Of a stretch of 64,000 nucleotides of DNA, positions 1 through 8,147 are shown piece by piece. Both the position numbers and the translations under genes were made by a program. Position 1 is the first letter of the stretch. The number at the start of each line of letters is the position of its first letter. The stretch comes from Geothrix sp. (lineage in GTDB: Bacteria > Acidobacteriota > Holophagae > Holophagales > Holophagaceae): assembly GCA_030681515.1 (NCBI GenBank), contig JAUXSE010000028.1, forward strand, positions 1-64,000. Direction: 5' to 3'. The notes below the pieces were generated by a model. The model was not told where the DNA came from, did no database searches, and was given only the letters and a program-made list of their open reading frames with translations.

Positions 1-222
1 GAATGTCCGCCCCAGGAAATCCCTCGGGTGGAAATGCCCCGCAGAACTTTTCCTTCCAGAAGGCGCTTTTGACTTCCAGACCTTCTGGTCCAATCCACCC
101 AAGCCTGTTGCACTTGGAACTTGAAACCGCCCCTGTTAATCAAGCATTTAATCCTGTTAATCCTGTCCCAGTTTGTCCATCAGTTCCCTGGCCCCCCGGT
201 GCTTGGGATCGAGCCTTGAGGG
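1..222. other. Intergenic left edge, no supported gene
   Basis: No convincing coding region is present. A 78-codon open frame on the plus strand (from base 3) has low-complexity, proline-rich content and no recognisable family. The stretch lies downstream of the minus-strand toxin gene and contains one copy of an AATCCTGTTAATCCTG-type repeat that recurs near 4937. Whatever lies left of base 1 is not visible. Confidence 0.5.
134..174 (+). repeat. Dispersed 41-base intergenic repeat, copy 1
   Basis: This A/T-rich stretch (TGTTAATCAAGCATTTAATC and onward) matches 4937-4977 in the same orientation with only a few transitions. Short intergenic repeats of this AATCCTGTTAATCCTG type occur in many unrelated genomes. 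Its base composition is clearly unlike the GC-rich surroundings. Confidence 0.7.
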
Positions 223-600
223 TCACGCGAAGAGGATGAGGTCGGAATAGGGTTCTAGTTGTCTATCAACAGTCAGTAAACGAAGGGGCTCAGTGATGGC
301 CTGCGCCACCAACAACCGATCAAAGGGACCCTTGTGATGCCATGGGAGGGCGGCAGTGGCGCAGGCATGTTCGACGGTGACGGGAAGGACGGTGAAGCTA
401 TTTCCATATAGTGCGAGCTTTAACTCATCCATATCCGCATCAAGATCGCCTCGGCTGATCTTGATGGCGAGCTCCCAGAACACGACCGATGAGACAAAGA
501 CCTCCTGAGCTTCATCAATGAGCCTTCTTGCCTTTTTAGAGAGCTTGGGATCATCTGCATTGACCCAGAGGAAAATATGGGTATCCAGCAGCAGTTTCAC
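223..600 (-). CDS. vapC: Type II toxin, PIN-domain ribonuclease (VapC-like)
   Basis: A 125-residue PIN-domain protein, the usual size for VapC toxins, which are Mg-dependent ribonucleases acting in the cytoplasm. The acidic active-site residues are visible: D6 in LLLDTH, E43 in FWELA, D94 in PFDRLL and D112 in TVDRQ. Translation would begin at a GTG (598-600) that overlaps the antitoxin stop codon in a GTGA arrangement, so the two are translationally coupled. The closest relatives are probably the type II PIN toxins paired with Phd/YefM antitoxins. The RNA target cannot be read from sequence. Confidence 0.9.
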   Translation of the reverse strand: MKLLLDTHIFLWVNADDPKLSKKARRLIDEAQEVFVSSVVFWELAIKISRGDLDADMDELKLALYGNSFTVLPVTVEHACATAALPWHHKGPFDRLLVAQAITEPLRLLTVDRQLEPYSDLILFA

Positions 601-839
601 TTGTGATCCCCATAAAACAAGGCTTCGATGTCTGGATTCGGAGCGTCGAAATCATCTGGGACGGTGAATTTGCCCTTGAGCAGTCCGTAAGTGATCTTCC
701 CTTTGGGGGGTAATAGGGATGTGATCCGCGCTTGCGGTTTCCCGTTGCGGGCGAGGATGACATCATCTCCACTGACCGCCAGATCTATCAGTGCCGACAG
801 TTGGGTCTTAGCCTCGTATATGTTGACGATCTTGGACAT
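597..839 (-). CDS. Type II antitoxin, Phd/YefM family
   Basis: An 80-residue protein with the Phd/YefM N-terminal fold (MSKIVNIYEAKTQLSALIDLA), which in this family binds operator DNA and represses the operon. The C-terminal part (FTVPDDFDAPNPDIEALFYG) is the acidic toxin-neutralising tail. I chose the ATG at 839 because a GAGGT ribosome-binding site lies five bases upstream; an ATG at 842 and a TTG at 851 are also in frame. Its end overlaps the toxin start by four bases. Autoregulation is expected from the family but was not shown here. Confidence 0.88.
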   Translation of the reverse strand: MSKIVNIYEAKTQLSALIDLAVSGDDVILARNGKPQARITSLLPPKGKITYGLLKGKFTVPDDFDAPNPDIEALFYGDHK

Positions 840-983
840 CATGCACCTCAATTCACATAGTCTAGTCTGGTTTGGTCAATAGTCAAGACATCGGTTCCTT
901 CAAACGGAGGCTCATCGAACATCGGGCTTGACGGAACAGGAATAGATGCGCATCTTGAATGCACATCATCAATGGGATGATTC

Positions 984-1229
984 ATGCGAACAATCTACCA
1001 GGCGGATGCCCCCAAGCGGCCGGTCAACCTGAGTCTCAACAGCGACCTGTTGAGACTGGGGAAGGAGCTGGGCCTCAACTTGTCCAGCGTGGCGGAGGAG
1101 GCGCTGGGGTACGCCGTGAGCGCGCGGCTGGCGGAACAGTGGCTGGAGGAGAACCGGGCCGCGATGGAGGCGTACAACCGGCGGATCGCGGCGCAGGGCG
1201 TGTTCAGTGACGGTCTCCGGACTTTCTGA
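984..1229 (+). CDS. ccdA: CcdA-type antitoxin
   Basis: An 81-residue protein whose N-terminal part (KRPVNLSLNSDLLRLGKELG) fits the ribbon-helix-helix DNA-binding domain of CcdA. The C-terminal half (LAEQWLEENRAAMEAYNRRI, ending GVFSDGLRTF) matches the CcdB-binding tail. CcdA neutralises the gyrase poison CcdB and represses the operon. Its stop shares one base with the start of ccdB (TGATG), so translation is coupled. It is the second toxin-antitoxin pair within 1.3 kb. Confidence 0.9.
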   Translation: MRTIYQADAPKRPVNLSLNSDLLRLGKELGLNLSSVAEEALGYAVSARLAEQWLEENRAAMEAYNRRIAAQGVFSDGLRTF

Positions 1230-1546
1230 TGGCCGCGTATTCCGTGTTCCAGAACCTGAATCCGAGGACGCAGGCGGCGATCCCCTTCCTGCTGGATGTG
1301 CAGTCGGAGCTGCTTTCCGGCCTCGGCACCCGGGTGGTGGTACCGCTGTACCGCTCCGGGGCGGCGGATGTCCACGCCATGTCCCGCCTGACGCCGGTGG
1401 TGCAGTTCCAGGGAGGGCCGCTGGTGGCCATGGTGCCGGAGTTGGCGGGCATCGCCCGGCGGGAATTGGGACCATGCGCGGGTGATCTCGCCTCGGCGCG
1501 AGCGGAGATCCTGCAGGCCATGGATCTGCTGCTGACGGGGTTCTGA
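1229..1546 (+). CDS. ccdB: CcdB-type gyrase-targeting toxin
   Basis: A 105-residue CcdB homologue, close to the canonical 101. Family landmarks are VFQN near the N-terminus, LLDVQSELL, RVVVPLY, LTPVVQFQG and LVAMVPELAGI. CcdB binds the GyrA dimerisation region and traps gyrase on DNA. In E. coli CcdB the last three residues (Trp-Gly-Ile) contact gyrase; here the protein ends LLLTGF, so the Trp is not conserved. The toxin may be weakened or have altered target contacts. It is coupled to ccdA by a one-base overlap. Confidence 0.88.
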   Translation: MAAYSVFQNLNPRTQAAIPFLLDVQSELLSGLGTRVVVPLYRSGAADVHAMSRLTPVVQFQGGPLVAMVPELAGIARRELGPCAGDLASARAEILQAMDLLLTGF

Positions 1547-1579
1547 GCCTTTCCTGGCGGGGGATGCGAGGAACAGGGG

Positions 1580-2149
1580 TTGACGAGTGTTTCGTCACTT
1601 GTGATCATATGTGACGGAACTATTGATGCGAAGGTCCCCCGCACGACAGTGAACGACTATTTCGAGATCCTGAAGGACACGCTGATCGGGAGCGAACTGG
1701 AAGCCTGGACGCGAAGCCAGAAACGGAAGGCCATCGAGACGGCCAAGTTCTACCTTTTCGATGGCGGGGTGGCGCGGGCCATTCGGGGCCTGCCTCCGCT
1801 CGCACCCAAATCCCCGGATTTCGGGGATATGTTCGAACAGTTCATCTTCCACGAATTGAAGACCTGGACCGACACCCGGAAACCTGGATTCCCGCTCAAC
1901 TACTGGCGCTCGACCTCGGGCTACGAGGTGGATTTCATCCTGGGCGGCCACACCGCCATTGAGGTGAAGGCGACCGCGAGCGTGAGCAAGCGCGACTTGA
2001 GAGGCCTGGTCGCATTGGTGGAAGAGGGGCTCATGAAGCGCCTGATCCTGGTGTGCCGCGAAGGTGTGCCGAGACAAGTGGGGCCAGTGCTGGTGCTTCC
2101 GTGGCAGGTCTTTCTTCAGCAGCTGTGGGAGGACGCCTTCGTGGATTGA
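1580..2149 (+). pseudogene. Truncated AAA-type ATPase, DUF4143 C-terminal fragment
   Basis: Homology to the C-terminal DUF4143 domain of AAA_14/DUF4143 ATPases begins around base 1627 (VPRTTVNDYFEILKDTLIGSEL) and continues to the stop. It includes the characteristic nuclease-like stretch YWRSTSGYEVDFILG followed by AIEVKAT. Complete members are about 400 residues with an N-terminal Walker A ATPase domain; that half is missing, and the open frame before the homology is non-family sequence starting at a TTG. It is probably a decayed remnant next to the two toxin-antitoxin pairs. Function cannot be assigned. Confidence 0.75.
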
Positions 2150-2238
2150 TGGGATGGTCCTGACTCCGGGTATAGCGTCCGGTGGGACCGGCAGGTTATC
2201 CTAAGTGCTTGTTCGGACACGACTCTGGAGGAGATCAC

Positions 2239-3018
2239 ATGGTGGCCAAGGGTGGTTTGCTCGAAGGGAAGCGCGGTCTGGTCATCGGCGTGGCGAACAA
2301 GCGCTCCATCGCCTGGGGCATCGCCCAGAAGGTGGCCGAGGCCGGGGCCCAGCTCTGCCTGACCTACCAGAACGAGCGCCTGGGGGAGAATGTCCATGAG
2401 CTGGCGGCGGAGCTGAAGAATCCCCTGCTGCTGCCCATGGATGTGGGCAGTGACAGCCAGATCGTCATGGCCTTCGACGAGATCCGCAAGAAATGGGGGA
2501 AGCTCGACTTCGTGGTGCATGCCGTGGCCTATGCGCCGCGGCAGGCGCTGGAGGGCCGTTTCGTGGACACCAGCCGCGAGGATTTCCGGGTGGCCCATGA
2601 TATCAGCGCCTACTCGCTGGCGGCGGTCAGCCATGCCGCCCAGGCCCTCATGCCCGAGGGCGGTGCCATCGTGACCCTCAGCTACCTGGGCGCCGAACGG
2701 GTGGTGCCCGGCTACAACGTCATGGGCGTGGCGAAAGCCGCCCTGGAAGCCAGCGTGCGCTACCTCGCGGCGGACCTGGGCCCCCAGGGCATCCGCGTGA
2801 ACGCCATTTCCGCGGGACCCATCAAGACCCTGGCCGCGTCGGCCATCCCGGGCATCGGTTCCAAGCTGAAGCATCACCGTTCCCACACCCCGCTGCAGAA
2901 GGATACCGATCAGCTGGAGGTGGGCGATGCCGGCGTGTTCCTGGTCAGCGACATGGGCCGCGGCGTCACCGGCCAGGTGCTGTACGTGGATGGCGGCTTC
3001 AGCATCATGGCGGGGTAG
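2239..3018 (+). CDS. fabI: Enoyl-[acyl-carrier-protein] reductase (NADH), FabI
   Basis: FabI catalyses the last reduction in each fatty-acid elongation cycle, reducing trans-2-enoyl-ACP. The 259-residue product has the FabI-type N-terminus (GKRGLVIGVANKRSIAWGIA) instead of the classical Rossmann GxxxGxG. It also has the Y149-x9-Y159-x6-K166 catalytic spacing typical of FabI. The ATG at 2239 is preceded by a strong GGAGG; an in-frame upstream ATG at 2182 lacks one. FabI is the target of triclosan in other bacteria. Other fatty-acid genes in the window are at 38360-40336 and 49064. Confidence 0.96.
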   Translation: MVAKGGLLEGKRGLVIGVANKRSIAWGIAQKVAEAGAQLCLTYQNERLGENVHELAAELKNPLLLPMDVGSDSQIVMAFDEIRKKWGKLDFVVHAVAYAPRQALEGRFVDTSREDFRVAHDISAYSLAAVSHAAQALMPEGGAIVTLSYLGAERVVPGYNVMGVAKAALEASVRYLAADLGPQGIRVNAISAGPIKTLAASAIPGIGSKLKHHRSHTPLQKDTDQLEVGDAGVFLVSDMGRGVTGQVLYVDGGFSIMAG

Positions 3019-3066
3019 GCCCACCGGAACGACCGCCGGAGCCCGTTTGGAGTAGACTCCAGGGTT

Positions 3067-3804
3067 ATGGGTTGGCTCATCCTCTTCAGTCTGCTGGGCA
3101 GCGTGGGCGCCCTCATCGGCGCCGCGCTGCTGCTGGCTTTTCCGGACACGGTCCGGCAGCGGCTGCTGCCCTGCCTGCTGTCCTACGCCACGGGCACCCT
3201 GCTGGGCGCGGCCTTCCTGGGCATGATCCCCAAGGGCCTGGAGAAGGCGCCACCCATGGCCATTTCCGCCACGGTGCTGGCGGGCATCGTCCTCTTCTTC
3301 CTGCTGGAGAAGCTGATCATCTGGCGCCACTGCCACGAGGAGGATTGCGAGGCGCACGAGCACCCGGGCGGGAAGCTCATCCTGGTGGGCGATGCCTTCC
3401 ACAACTTCGTGGATGGCGTGGTCATCGCCGCGGCCTTCCTCACCTCCGTGCCCGTGGGCATCGCCACCTCCATGGCGGTGATCGCCCACGAGATCCCCCA
3501 GGAGCTTGGTGATTTCGCCATCCTGCTGCACAGCGGCCTGAGCAAGGCCCGGGCGCTCTCCTACAACCTGTTGTCTTCGCTCACCACCCTGCCCGGGGCG
3601 CTGCTGGGCTGGTACTGGCTGGCGGAGGTGCGCCAGGCCATCCCCTATGTGCTGGCGCTATCTGCTGCCAGTTTCATCTACATCGCCGTGGCGGACCTGG
3701 TGCCCGGCCTGCATCGCCGCACCGGGGCCAAGGCGGTGGCCGGACAGACGCTGCTGGTCCTGGCCGGCATCGCCACCATCGCGCTGTTCCGCCTGGGGCG
3801 CTGA
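3067..3804 (+). CDS. ZIP-family divalent metal transporter
   Basis: A 245-residue integral membrane protein with about seven hydrophobic segments. The metal-site motifs of ZIP transporters are present: H112-N113-x2-D116 in transmembrane helix 4 and H141-E142-x3-E146 in helix 5. A His/Glu-rich cytoplasmic loop (about 88-100: RHCHEEDCEAHEHP) precedes them. Likely substrates are Zn or Fe/Mn; specificity cannot be read from sequence. Its stop abuts the GTG of the following radical SAM gene, so the two are probably co-transcribed. Confidence 0.9.
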   Translation: MGWLILFSLLGSVGALIGAALLLAFPDTVRQRLLPCLLSYATGTLLGAAFLGMIPKGLEKAPPMAISATVLAGIVLFFLLEKLIIWRHCHEEDCEAHEHPGGKLILVGDAFHNFVDGVVIAAAFLTSVPVGIATSMAVIAHEIPQELGDFAILLHSGLSKARALSYNLLSSLTTLPGALLGWYWLAEVRQAIPYVLALSAASFIYIAVADLVPGLHRRTGAKAVAGQTLLVLAGIATIALFRLGR

Positions 3805-4773
3805 GTGCCCGTGGAGCTGGCCTTCGGGCCCGTCCCCTCCCGCCGCCTCGGCCGCAGCCTGGGTATCAACCACATCCCGCCCAAGCATTGCAGCTATGCC
3901 TGCGTCTACTGCCAGGTGGGCCCCACGACCGACAGGGAGGTCGCGCCCCGCCCATTCTACGAGCCGGAGGAGGTGCGGCGCCAGGTGGTGCGCCGGCTGG
4001 AGGCCGTGCGCGCCCGGGGCGAGGCGGTGGACTTTCTGGCCTTCGTGCCCGATGGAGAGCCCACTCTGGACGCCCAGTTGGGCGCGGCGATTGATGCTCT
4101 GCGCGAGCTGGAGTTGCCCATCGCGGTCATCTCGAATGCTTCGCTGATTTGGAGGGAGGATGTGCGCGCCGCCCTGGGGCGGGCCGACTGGGTAAGCCTC
4201 AAGGTGGACAGCCTGGATGAAGCCACCTGGCGCCGGGTCAACCATCCGCACCCGGACCTGCGGCTGCCCGGGATCCTCGAGGGCATCCGCAGGTTCGCCC
4301 GAGGATTCAAGGGCCGGCTCGTGAGCGAAACGATGCTGCTGGCGGGGCTCAACGATGGCCCTGGGGATCTCGCCGCCGTGGGTGGATTTCTCGCTGAGGC
4401 CGGTTTTCATCGGGCCTACCTGACCATTCCCCACCGCCCCCCGACGGTGCCCGGGCTGCGGGCCCCGGATGAAGCCGTGCTCGTCCGTGCCCACGAGATC
4501 CTCGTCCGTCTGGGGGTCGAGGTGGAATTGCTGAGCGGCCACGAGGGTGAGGACTTCGCCTTCAGTGGGGATCTGCGCGGGGACATCCTCGCGATCACCG
4601 CCGTCCATCCTCTGCGGGAATCCGCCCTGCGGGCCCTGGTGAAAAAGGCCGGCGCTGATCCGGCCGCGGTGGTGGCCGAGTTGGTGGAGGCGGGGGCCCT
4701 GCGGCGGGTCGAACATGCGGGGGAGACCTTCTACCTCCGTCGCCTGCCGGGTCCGCGCGGCGGCCCTCAGTAA
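3805..4773 (+). CDS. Radical SAM protein, COG0731-like Fe-S oxidoreductase
   Basis: A 322-residue radical SAM enzyme with the cluster-binding motif C29-x3-C33-x2-C36 (CSYACVYC) preceded by GPVPSRRLGRSLGIN, a signature of the COG0731 group that includes wybutosine-type enzymes. The central part carries the TIM-barrel region with FVPDGEPTLD. The last 80 residues look like a winged-helix module (LRALVKKAGADPAAVVAEL). It uses a GTG start immediately after the ZIP stop codon. The bacterial substrate is unknown; this name should not be read as wybutosine synthesis. Confidence 0.85.
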   Translation: MPVELAFGPVPSRRLGRSLGINHIPPKHCSYACVYCQVGPTTDREVAPRPFYEPEEVRRQVVRRLEAVRARGEAVDFLAFVPDGEPTLDAQLGAAIDALRELELPIAVISNASLIWREDVRAALGRADWVSLKVDSLDEATWRRVNHPHPDLRLPGILEGIRRFARGFKGRLVSETMLLAGLNDGPGDLAAVGGFLAEAGFHRAYLTIPHRPPTVPGLRAPDEAVLVRAHEILVRLGVEVELLSGHEGEDFAFSGDLRGDILAITAVHPLRESALRALVKKAGADPAAVVAELVEAGALRRVEHAGETFYLRRLPGPRGGPQ

Positions 4774-4936
4774 CCACCGCGAGGGATCCTGCCATTTCAG
4801 TTCCCCGACCATCGGCCTGCCTCCGCCGTGCGCCAGCAGGGCGTCTTCGTGCCATTCGTGGTGGGCTTTTTGGGCTGAGGCAAGCCGATGAGCAGATAAC
4901 AGGATTTCCAAGGCCATGCTTTTCGATTTCTAATCT

Positions 4937-4977
4937 TGTCAATCAAGCACTTGATCTTGTTAATCCTGTCCTAGTTT
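4937..4977 (+). repeat. Dispersed 41-base repeat, copy 2, overlapping the bcp stop
   Basis: This second copy of the repeat seen at 134-174 has the same orientation. It contains a small inverted repeat (ATCAAG-CA-CTTGAT). Its last bases supply the stop codon (4971-4973) of the minus-strand bcp gene. Directly upstream, 4845-4935 holds more low-complexity intergenic sequence (TTCGTGCCATTCGTGG and GAGCAGATAACAGGATT), also typical of such dispersed repeats. Confidence 0.65.
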
Positions 4978-5444
4978 TTTTGCAGTTTCGTCAGGGTCTC
5001 AATGACTTCTGCGACGTGACCCTTGACGCTGACTTTGGGCCAGACGTGGCGGATCACGCCTTTGGGGTCCATGAGGAAGGTGCTGCGGAGGATGCCCTCG
5101 ATCTCTTTGCCGTACATGATCTTCTTGCCGAAGGCGCCCAGGGGCTTGAGCAGGGCGCACTCGGGATCGGACAGCAGGTGGAAGGGGAGGCCCTGCTTGG
5201 CGATGAAGGTCTGGTGGCTCTTCGGGCTGTCGCGGCTGATGCCGTAGACCTGGGCGCCCAGGGACTGCACCCGGGCCAGGTTGTCGCGGAAGTCGCAGGC
5301 CTCGGTGGTGCAGCCGGGGGTGCTGTCCTTGGGATAGGCATAGAGCACGGTCCAGCGGCCCTGGAGATCCTGGGCCGTGACCAGGTGGCCCTGATCGTCC
5401 TGGAGGGAGAAGGCGGGGAGGGGGGTGCCAAGGAGGGGGTTCAT
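4971..5444 (-). CDS. bcp: Thioredoxin-dependent peroxiredoxin, BCP/PrxQ type
   Basis: A 157-residue peroxiredoxin that reduces hydrogen peroxide and organic hydroperoxides at the expense of thioredoxin. The peroxidatic C45 lies in TPGCTTEAC and the resolving C50 follows five residues later, the atypical two-Cys arrangement of BCP. The usual TxxxC context and a downstream Arg-containing region (LLDPKGVIRHVWPKV-like C-terminus) fit. The C-terminal codons and stop overlap a dispersed repeat, so the last residues (KLQKN) may be secondarily altered. Confidence 0.94.
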   Translation of the reverse strand: MNPLLGTPLPAFSLQDDQGHLVTAQDLQGRWTVLYAYPKDSTPGCTTEACDFRDNLARVQSLGAQVYGISRDSPKSHQTFIAKQGLPFHLLSDPECALLKPLGAFGKKIMYGKEIEGILRSTFLMDPKGVIRHVWPKVSVKGHVAEVIETLTKLQKN

Positions 5445-5512
5445 GGGCCAAGGGTAGCGCAGAGGCTGTGACCGGGGACATGGCCGGATCCAGACAGAAT
5501 GGAGGGGCGAGG

Positions 5513-6778
5513 ATGACCATGAACCTGACCGAGTACCTGGCCGCCGAATGGAAACCCGCCCTGGGCTGCACGGAACCCGCCGCCGTGGCCTACGCCGCCT
5601 GCCTGGCCGCCGGGCAGGGCCAGGGGGCGCCCCGGATGATCCGGCTGGTGCTGGATGCCCGGACCTACAAGAACTGCCACGCGGTGGGCATCCCCAACAG
5701 TGGCCAGAGGACCGGCGTGCTGTGGGCCATGGCGCTCGGGGCCCTCCTGCCGGACCCGTCCCTGGGCCTGCGGATCTTCGAAGGGGTCACGCCGGCAGCG
5801 CTGGTCCAGGCGGCCCGCCTGGTGGACAGCGGGGCGGTCCATGTGGAGGTGGATGCGGCCCGGGCGGAGCTGTTCATTGATTGCACGGTGGCCTGCGAGG
5901 GGGGCGTGGGCCGGGCGGTGCTGGAGCGGGAACACACCCGGCTGGTGCGTCTGGAGGCCGATGGCAGGCCCGTGGCGCTGAACCCGGCCGCCTCCGGCGC
6001 CGAAGGGGCCGACGGGGTGCGGGAGCGGGTGGGAACGATGCCCCTGGCGGACCTGGTGGCCCTGGCGGGCACGGCGACCGAAGCGGATCGGGCGCGGCTG
6101 CGGGAGGGGCTGGCCCTGAACCTGGCCATGGCGGAACACTGCGTGGGGCATTTTCCGGCGGGCTTCGTGGCCTCGGCGGGCGCGGAGCCCTGGCTGCGCA
6201 TTCCCCGGCTGGTGAGCGCCGGGGTGCTGGGCCGCATGTCGGGCGAACCGCTCACGGTGATGTCGCTGGCGGGATCTGGCAACAAGGGCATCACGGTGTC
6301 GGTGGCCCTGGGCCTCTGGGGGCGGCATCAGGGGCATCCCGAGGCGCGCATCGAGGAGGCCCTGGCCCTGGCCTGCCTGCTCACCACGGCGACCACCCAT
6401 CGCCTGGGCACACTGTCCGCCATCTGCGGGGCCTCGAACGCGGCGGGCATCGGCATCGCAGTGGGCTTGGTCCACCTGGGCGGGGGCGGGCTGGCTCAGA
6501 TGGACCTGGCCATCCACAACATGGTGGGCAACCTGGCGGGCCTGATCTGCGATGGCGCCAAGATCGGCTGCGCCATGAAGGCCATGACCGGCGTGGAGGC
6601 CGCCTTCCGCGCCGCCACCCTGGCCCTGGCGGGCTTCGGCATCCCCGAAACGGATGGCATCGTCGGCGCGGACGGCGCGGCCTCCCTGGCCAATCTGGGC
6701 CGCCTGGCCCAGATCGGCATGGCGGGCGTGGATACGGAGATCCTCGACATCATGCAGGCCAAGCTGAAGCGCGGCTGA
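5513..6778 (+). CDS. UPF0597/YhaM (CyuA)-like L-cysteine desulfidase or serine dehydratase
   Basis: The 421-residue product belongs to the UPF0597 family related to the L-serine dehydratase alpha chain. Landmarks are ALGCTEP near residue 19, SLAGSGNKGITVSVAL, ICGASNAAGIG and LICDGAKIGCAMK; the conserved cysteines are expected to bind a 4Fe-4S cluster. E. coli YhaM/CyuA degrades L-cysteine to pyruvate, ammonia and sulfide. The ATG at 5513 follows a GGAGG at 5501; the frame is open further upstream to 5468. It is divergent from bcp and stands alone. Confidence 0.85.
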   Translation: MTMNLTEYLAAEWKPALGCTEPAAVAYAACLAAGQGQGAPRMIRLVLDARTYKNCHAVGIPNSGQRTGVLWAMALGALLPDPSLGLRIFEGVTPAALVQAARLVDSGAVHVEVDAARAELFIDCTVACEGGVGRAVLEREHTRLVRLEADGRPVALNPAASGAEGADGVRERVGTMPLADLVALAGTATEADRARLREGLALNLAMAEHCVGHFPAGFVASAGAEPWLRIPRLVSAGVLGRMSGEPLTVMSLAGSGNKGITVSVALGLWGRHQGHPEARIEEALALACLLTTATTHRLGTLSAICGASNAAGIGIAVGLVHLGGGGLAQMDLAIHNMVGNLAGLICDGAKIGCAMKAMTGVEAAFRAATLALAGFGIPETDGIVGADGAASLANLGRLAQIGMAGVDTEILDIMQAKLKRG

Positions 6779-7483
6779 TCAGGTTTTCTTTCCAGGGACC
6801 GATAGCCAGGCGAGGACCAGCACCACGGCCAGGGCGGCCCAGCCCAGGGGCGAGGGATCCGAGGCGAGGCGGGGCAGCTCTTCGGCCAGCAGGCGGCCCA
6901 GGCTGTCGTGGCCGGGACCCGGACCGAGGCCCAGGGCCGACAGGGTGGCCTCGCCCCACAGGGCGGCGAGCCAGGCGCTGGGAAACAGCGCGGCGGCCTG
7001 CTGCCAGCCCCAGGGCGCCCAGCGCCGGAGGGTCGAGGTGGTCGTCGCTCCCAGCACCCGTTCGGCGGCCCAGGCCGGGGAGCGGCGGAAGGTCTCCAGG
7101 TGCGTGCGGAGGGCGGGTTCCAGGTGCGTGGCGGTCATGGCGCCCAGCAGCAGCCCGAGCGGGGCGGCGGAAAGACCGCCCGAAGCCGCGGCCAGGGGCA
7201 ACAGGAACAGCAGGGGGGGCAGGCTGCGCAGGGCCGACAGCCCGCCGCGCAGGCGATGGCCCCGCCAGGCGAGCAGCAGGGCGAGGGTCAGGGCCAGCAG
7301 GGCGCAGGCGCTGGCGAAGCCGAGACTCCGGGCCGTGGCGAGGGCCAGGCGCAGCAGCGCGTCCCGCCCCAGGTCGTCGGTGCCCAGGGGATGGTGGAGG
7401 GTGGCGGCCAGCTCGCCCCGGAAGGGATCCAGGGCCAGGTCGGGCAGGAGCAGGGCCGCGAGGAAGGCCAGGCGCCACCTCAC
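6779..7483 (-). CDS. ABC transporter permease, DppC/OppC type
   Basis: A 234-residue membrane protein with the N-terminal hydrophobic segment (WRLAFLAALLLPDL) and the GTDDLGRDALLR motif diagnostic of DppC/OppC-type permeases. A degenerate EAA loop (ERVLGATTTSTLRRWAPWG) would contact the ATPase. It starts at a GTG (7481-7483) overlapping the stop of the upstream permease in a GTGA arrangement. It is short for the family. Neighbouring genes are a DppB-like permease and a family 5 binding protein, but no ATP-binding subunit is adjacent. Confidence 0.8.
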   Translation of the reverse strand: MRWRLAFLAALLLPDLALDPFRGELAATLHHPLGTDDLGRDALLRLALATARSLGFASACALLALTLALLLAWRGHRLRGGLSALRSLPPLLFLLPLAAASGGLSAAPLGLLLGAMTATHLEPALRTHLETFRRSPAWAAERVLGATTTSTLRRWAPWGWQQAAALFPSAWLAALWGEATLSALGLGPGPGHDSLGRLLAEELPRLASDPSPLGWAALAVVLVLAWLSVPGKKT

Positions 7484-8124
7484 GCGTCCTCCCGTTCCAG
7501 GGGCCGGGACAGGGCCCAGAGCAGGGCCAGGGCCAGGATCCAGGCGGCCAGCCCGAGCCGGTCCCGGCCTGCCACGCGGAGCATCCAGTCGCTGCCCAGA
7601 CCGGAGACGCCCAGCATCCGTTCCAGCACCAGGGTGGCCGTGAGCCAGATCGGCAGGCGGGCGGCGAGCCAGCGGCCCCAGAGCCGGAGCAGCACCGTCC
7701 GGCGCACGCGGCTCACGGCCGCGGCTCCCCAGGCCTCGGGGAAGGGGGCCTCGCCGGGCAGGGCCTGGCTCAGCCAGCGGATCTCGCCGGGAAGCGCCGC
7801 CGCCAGGAAGGCCAGCAGCCAGCCCTCCATGCCCGGCGGACCCCAGGCGGCGGGCCACAGGGCCAGGAGCAGCCCGGCCCACAGCAGATCCGGCGGGGCT
7901 TCCAGCAGGGCCAGGGGACGCCGGGTGGCCAGCCGGGGGCCGCCCGCCCAGGCCGCGAGGGGCGCCAGCAGGGCCAGGGCGCCCAGGGCCAGGGCCGCCG
8001 GGCCCAGCGCCTGCCAGGGGAAGGCCGGGGGGGCCGCCGCGCCCCTCCAGGCCGAACCCGGCAGATGGAGGGCCAGACCCAGGCCCAGGGCCCAGACCAG
8101 CGCGCCCTGGAGGGCGGGACGCAC
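7480..8124 (-). CDS. ABC transporter permease, DppB/OppB type, shortened
   Basis: A 214-residue, very Leu/Ala-rich membrane protein with several transmembrane segments. Near its C-terminus, LERMLGVSGLGSDWMLRVAGRD resembles the ETVFSIPGLG-type motif of DppB permeases. About 90 N-terminal residues of the usual family length are absent, so it is a divergent or reduced member. The start is a GTG at 8124. It probably forms a heterodimer with the next permease and receives substrate from the binding protein encoded upstream. Confidence 0.7.
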   Translation of the reverse strand: MRPALQGALVWALGLGLALHLPGSAWRGAAAPPAFPWQALGPAALALGALALLAPLAAWAGGPRLATRRPLALLEAPPDLLWAGLLLALWPAAWGPPGMEGWLLAFLAAALPGEIRWLSQALPGEAPFPEAWGAAAVSRVRRTVLLRLWGRWLAARLPIWLTATLVLERMLGVSGLGSDWMLRVAGRDRLGLAAWILALALLWALSRPLEREDA

Positions 8125-8147
8125 GGGGTCCTAACCCTCCGCCACGG

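Noticed and set aside
3-239. 78-codon plus-strand frame at the left edge
   Set aside because: Runs through a dispersed repeat, has no ribosome-binding site visible and no homology that I can recognise.
4845-4875. Possible intrinsic terminator after the radical SAM gene
   Set aside because: A short T-run is present but the preceding stem is weak; the sequence looks more like dispersed repeat material.
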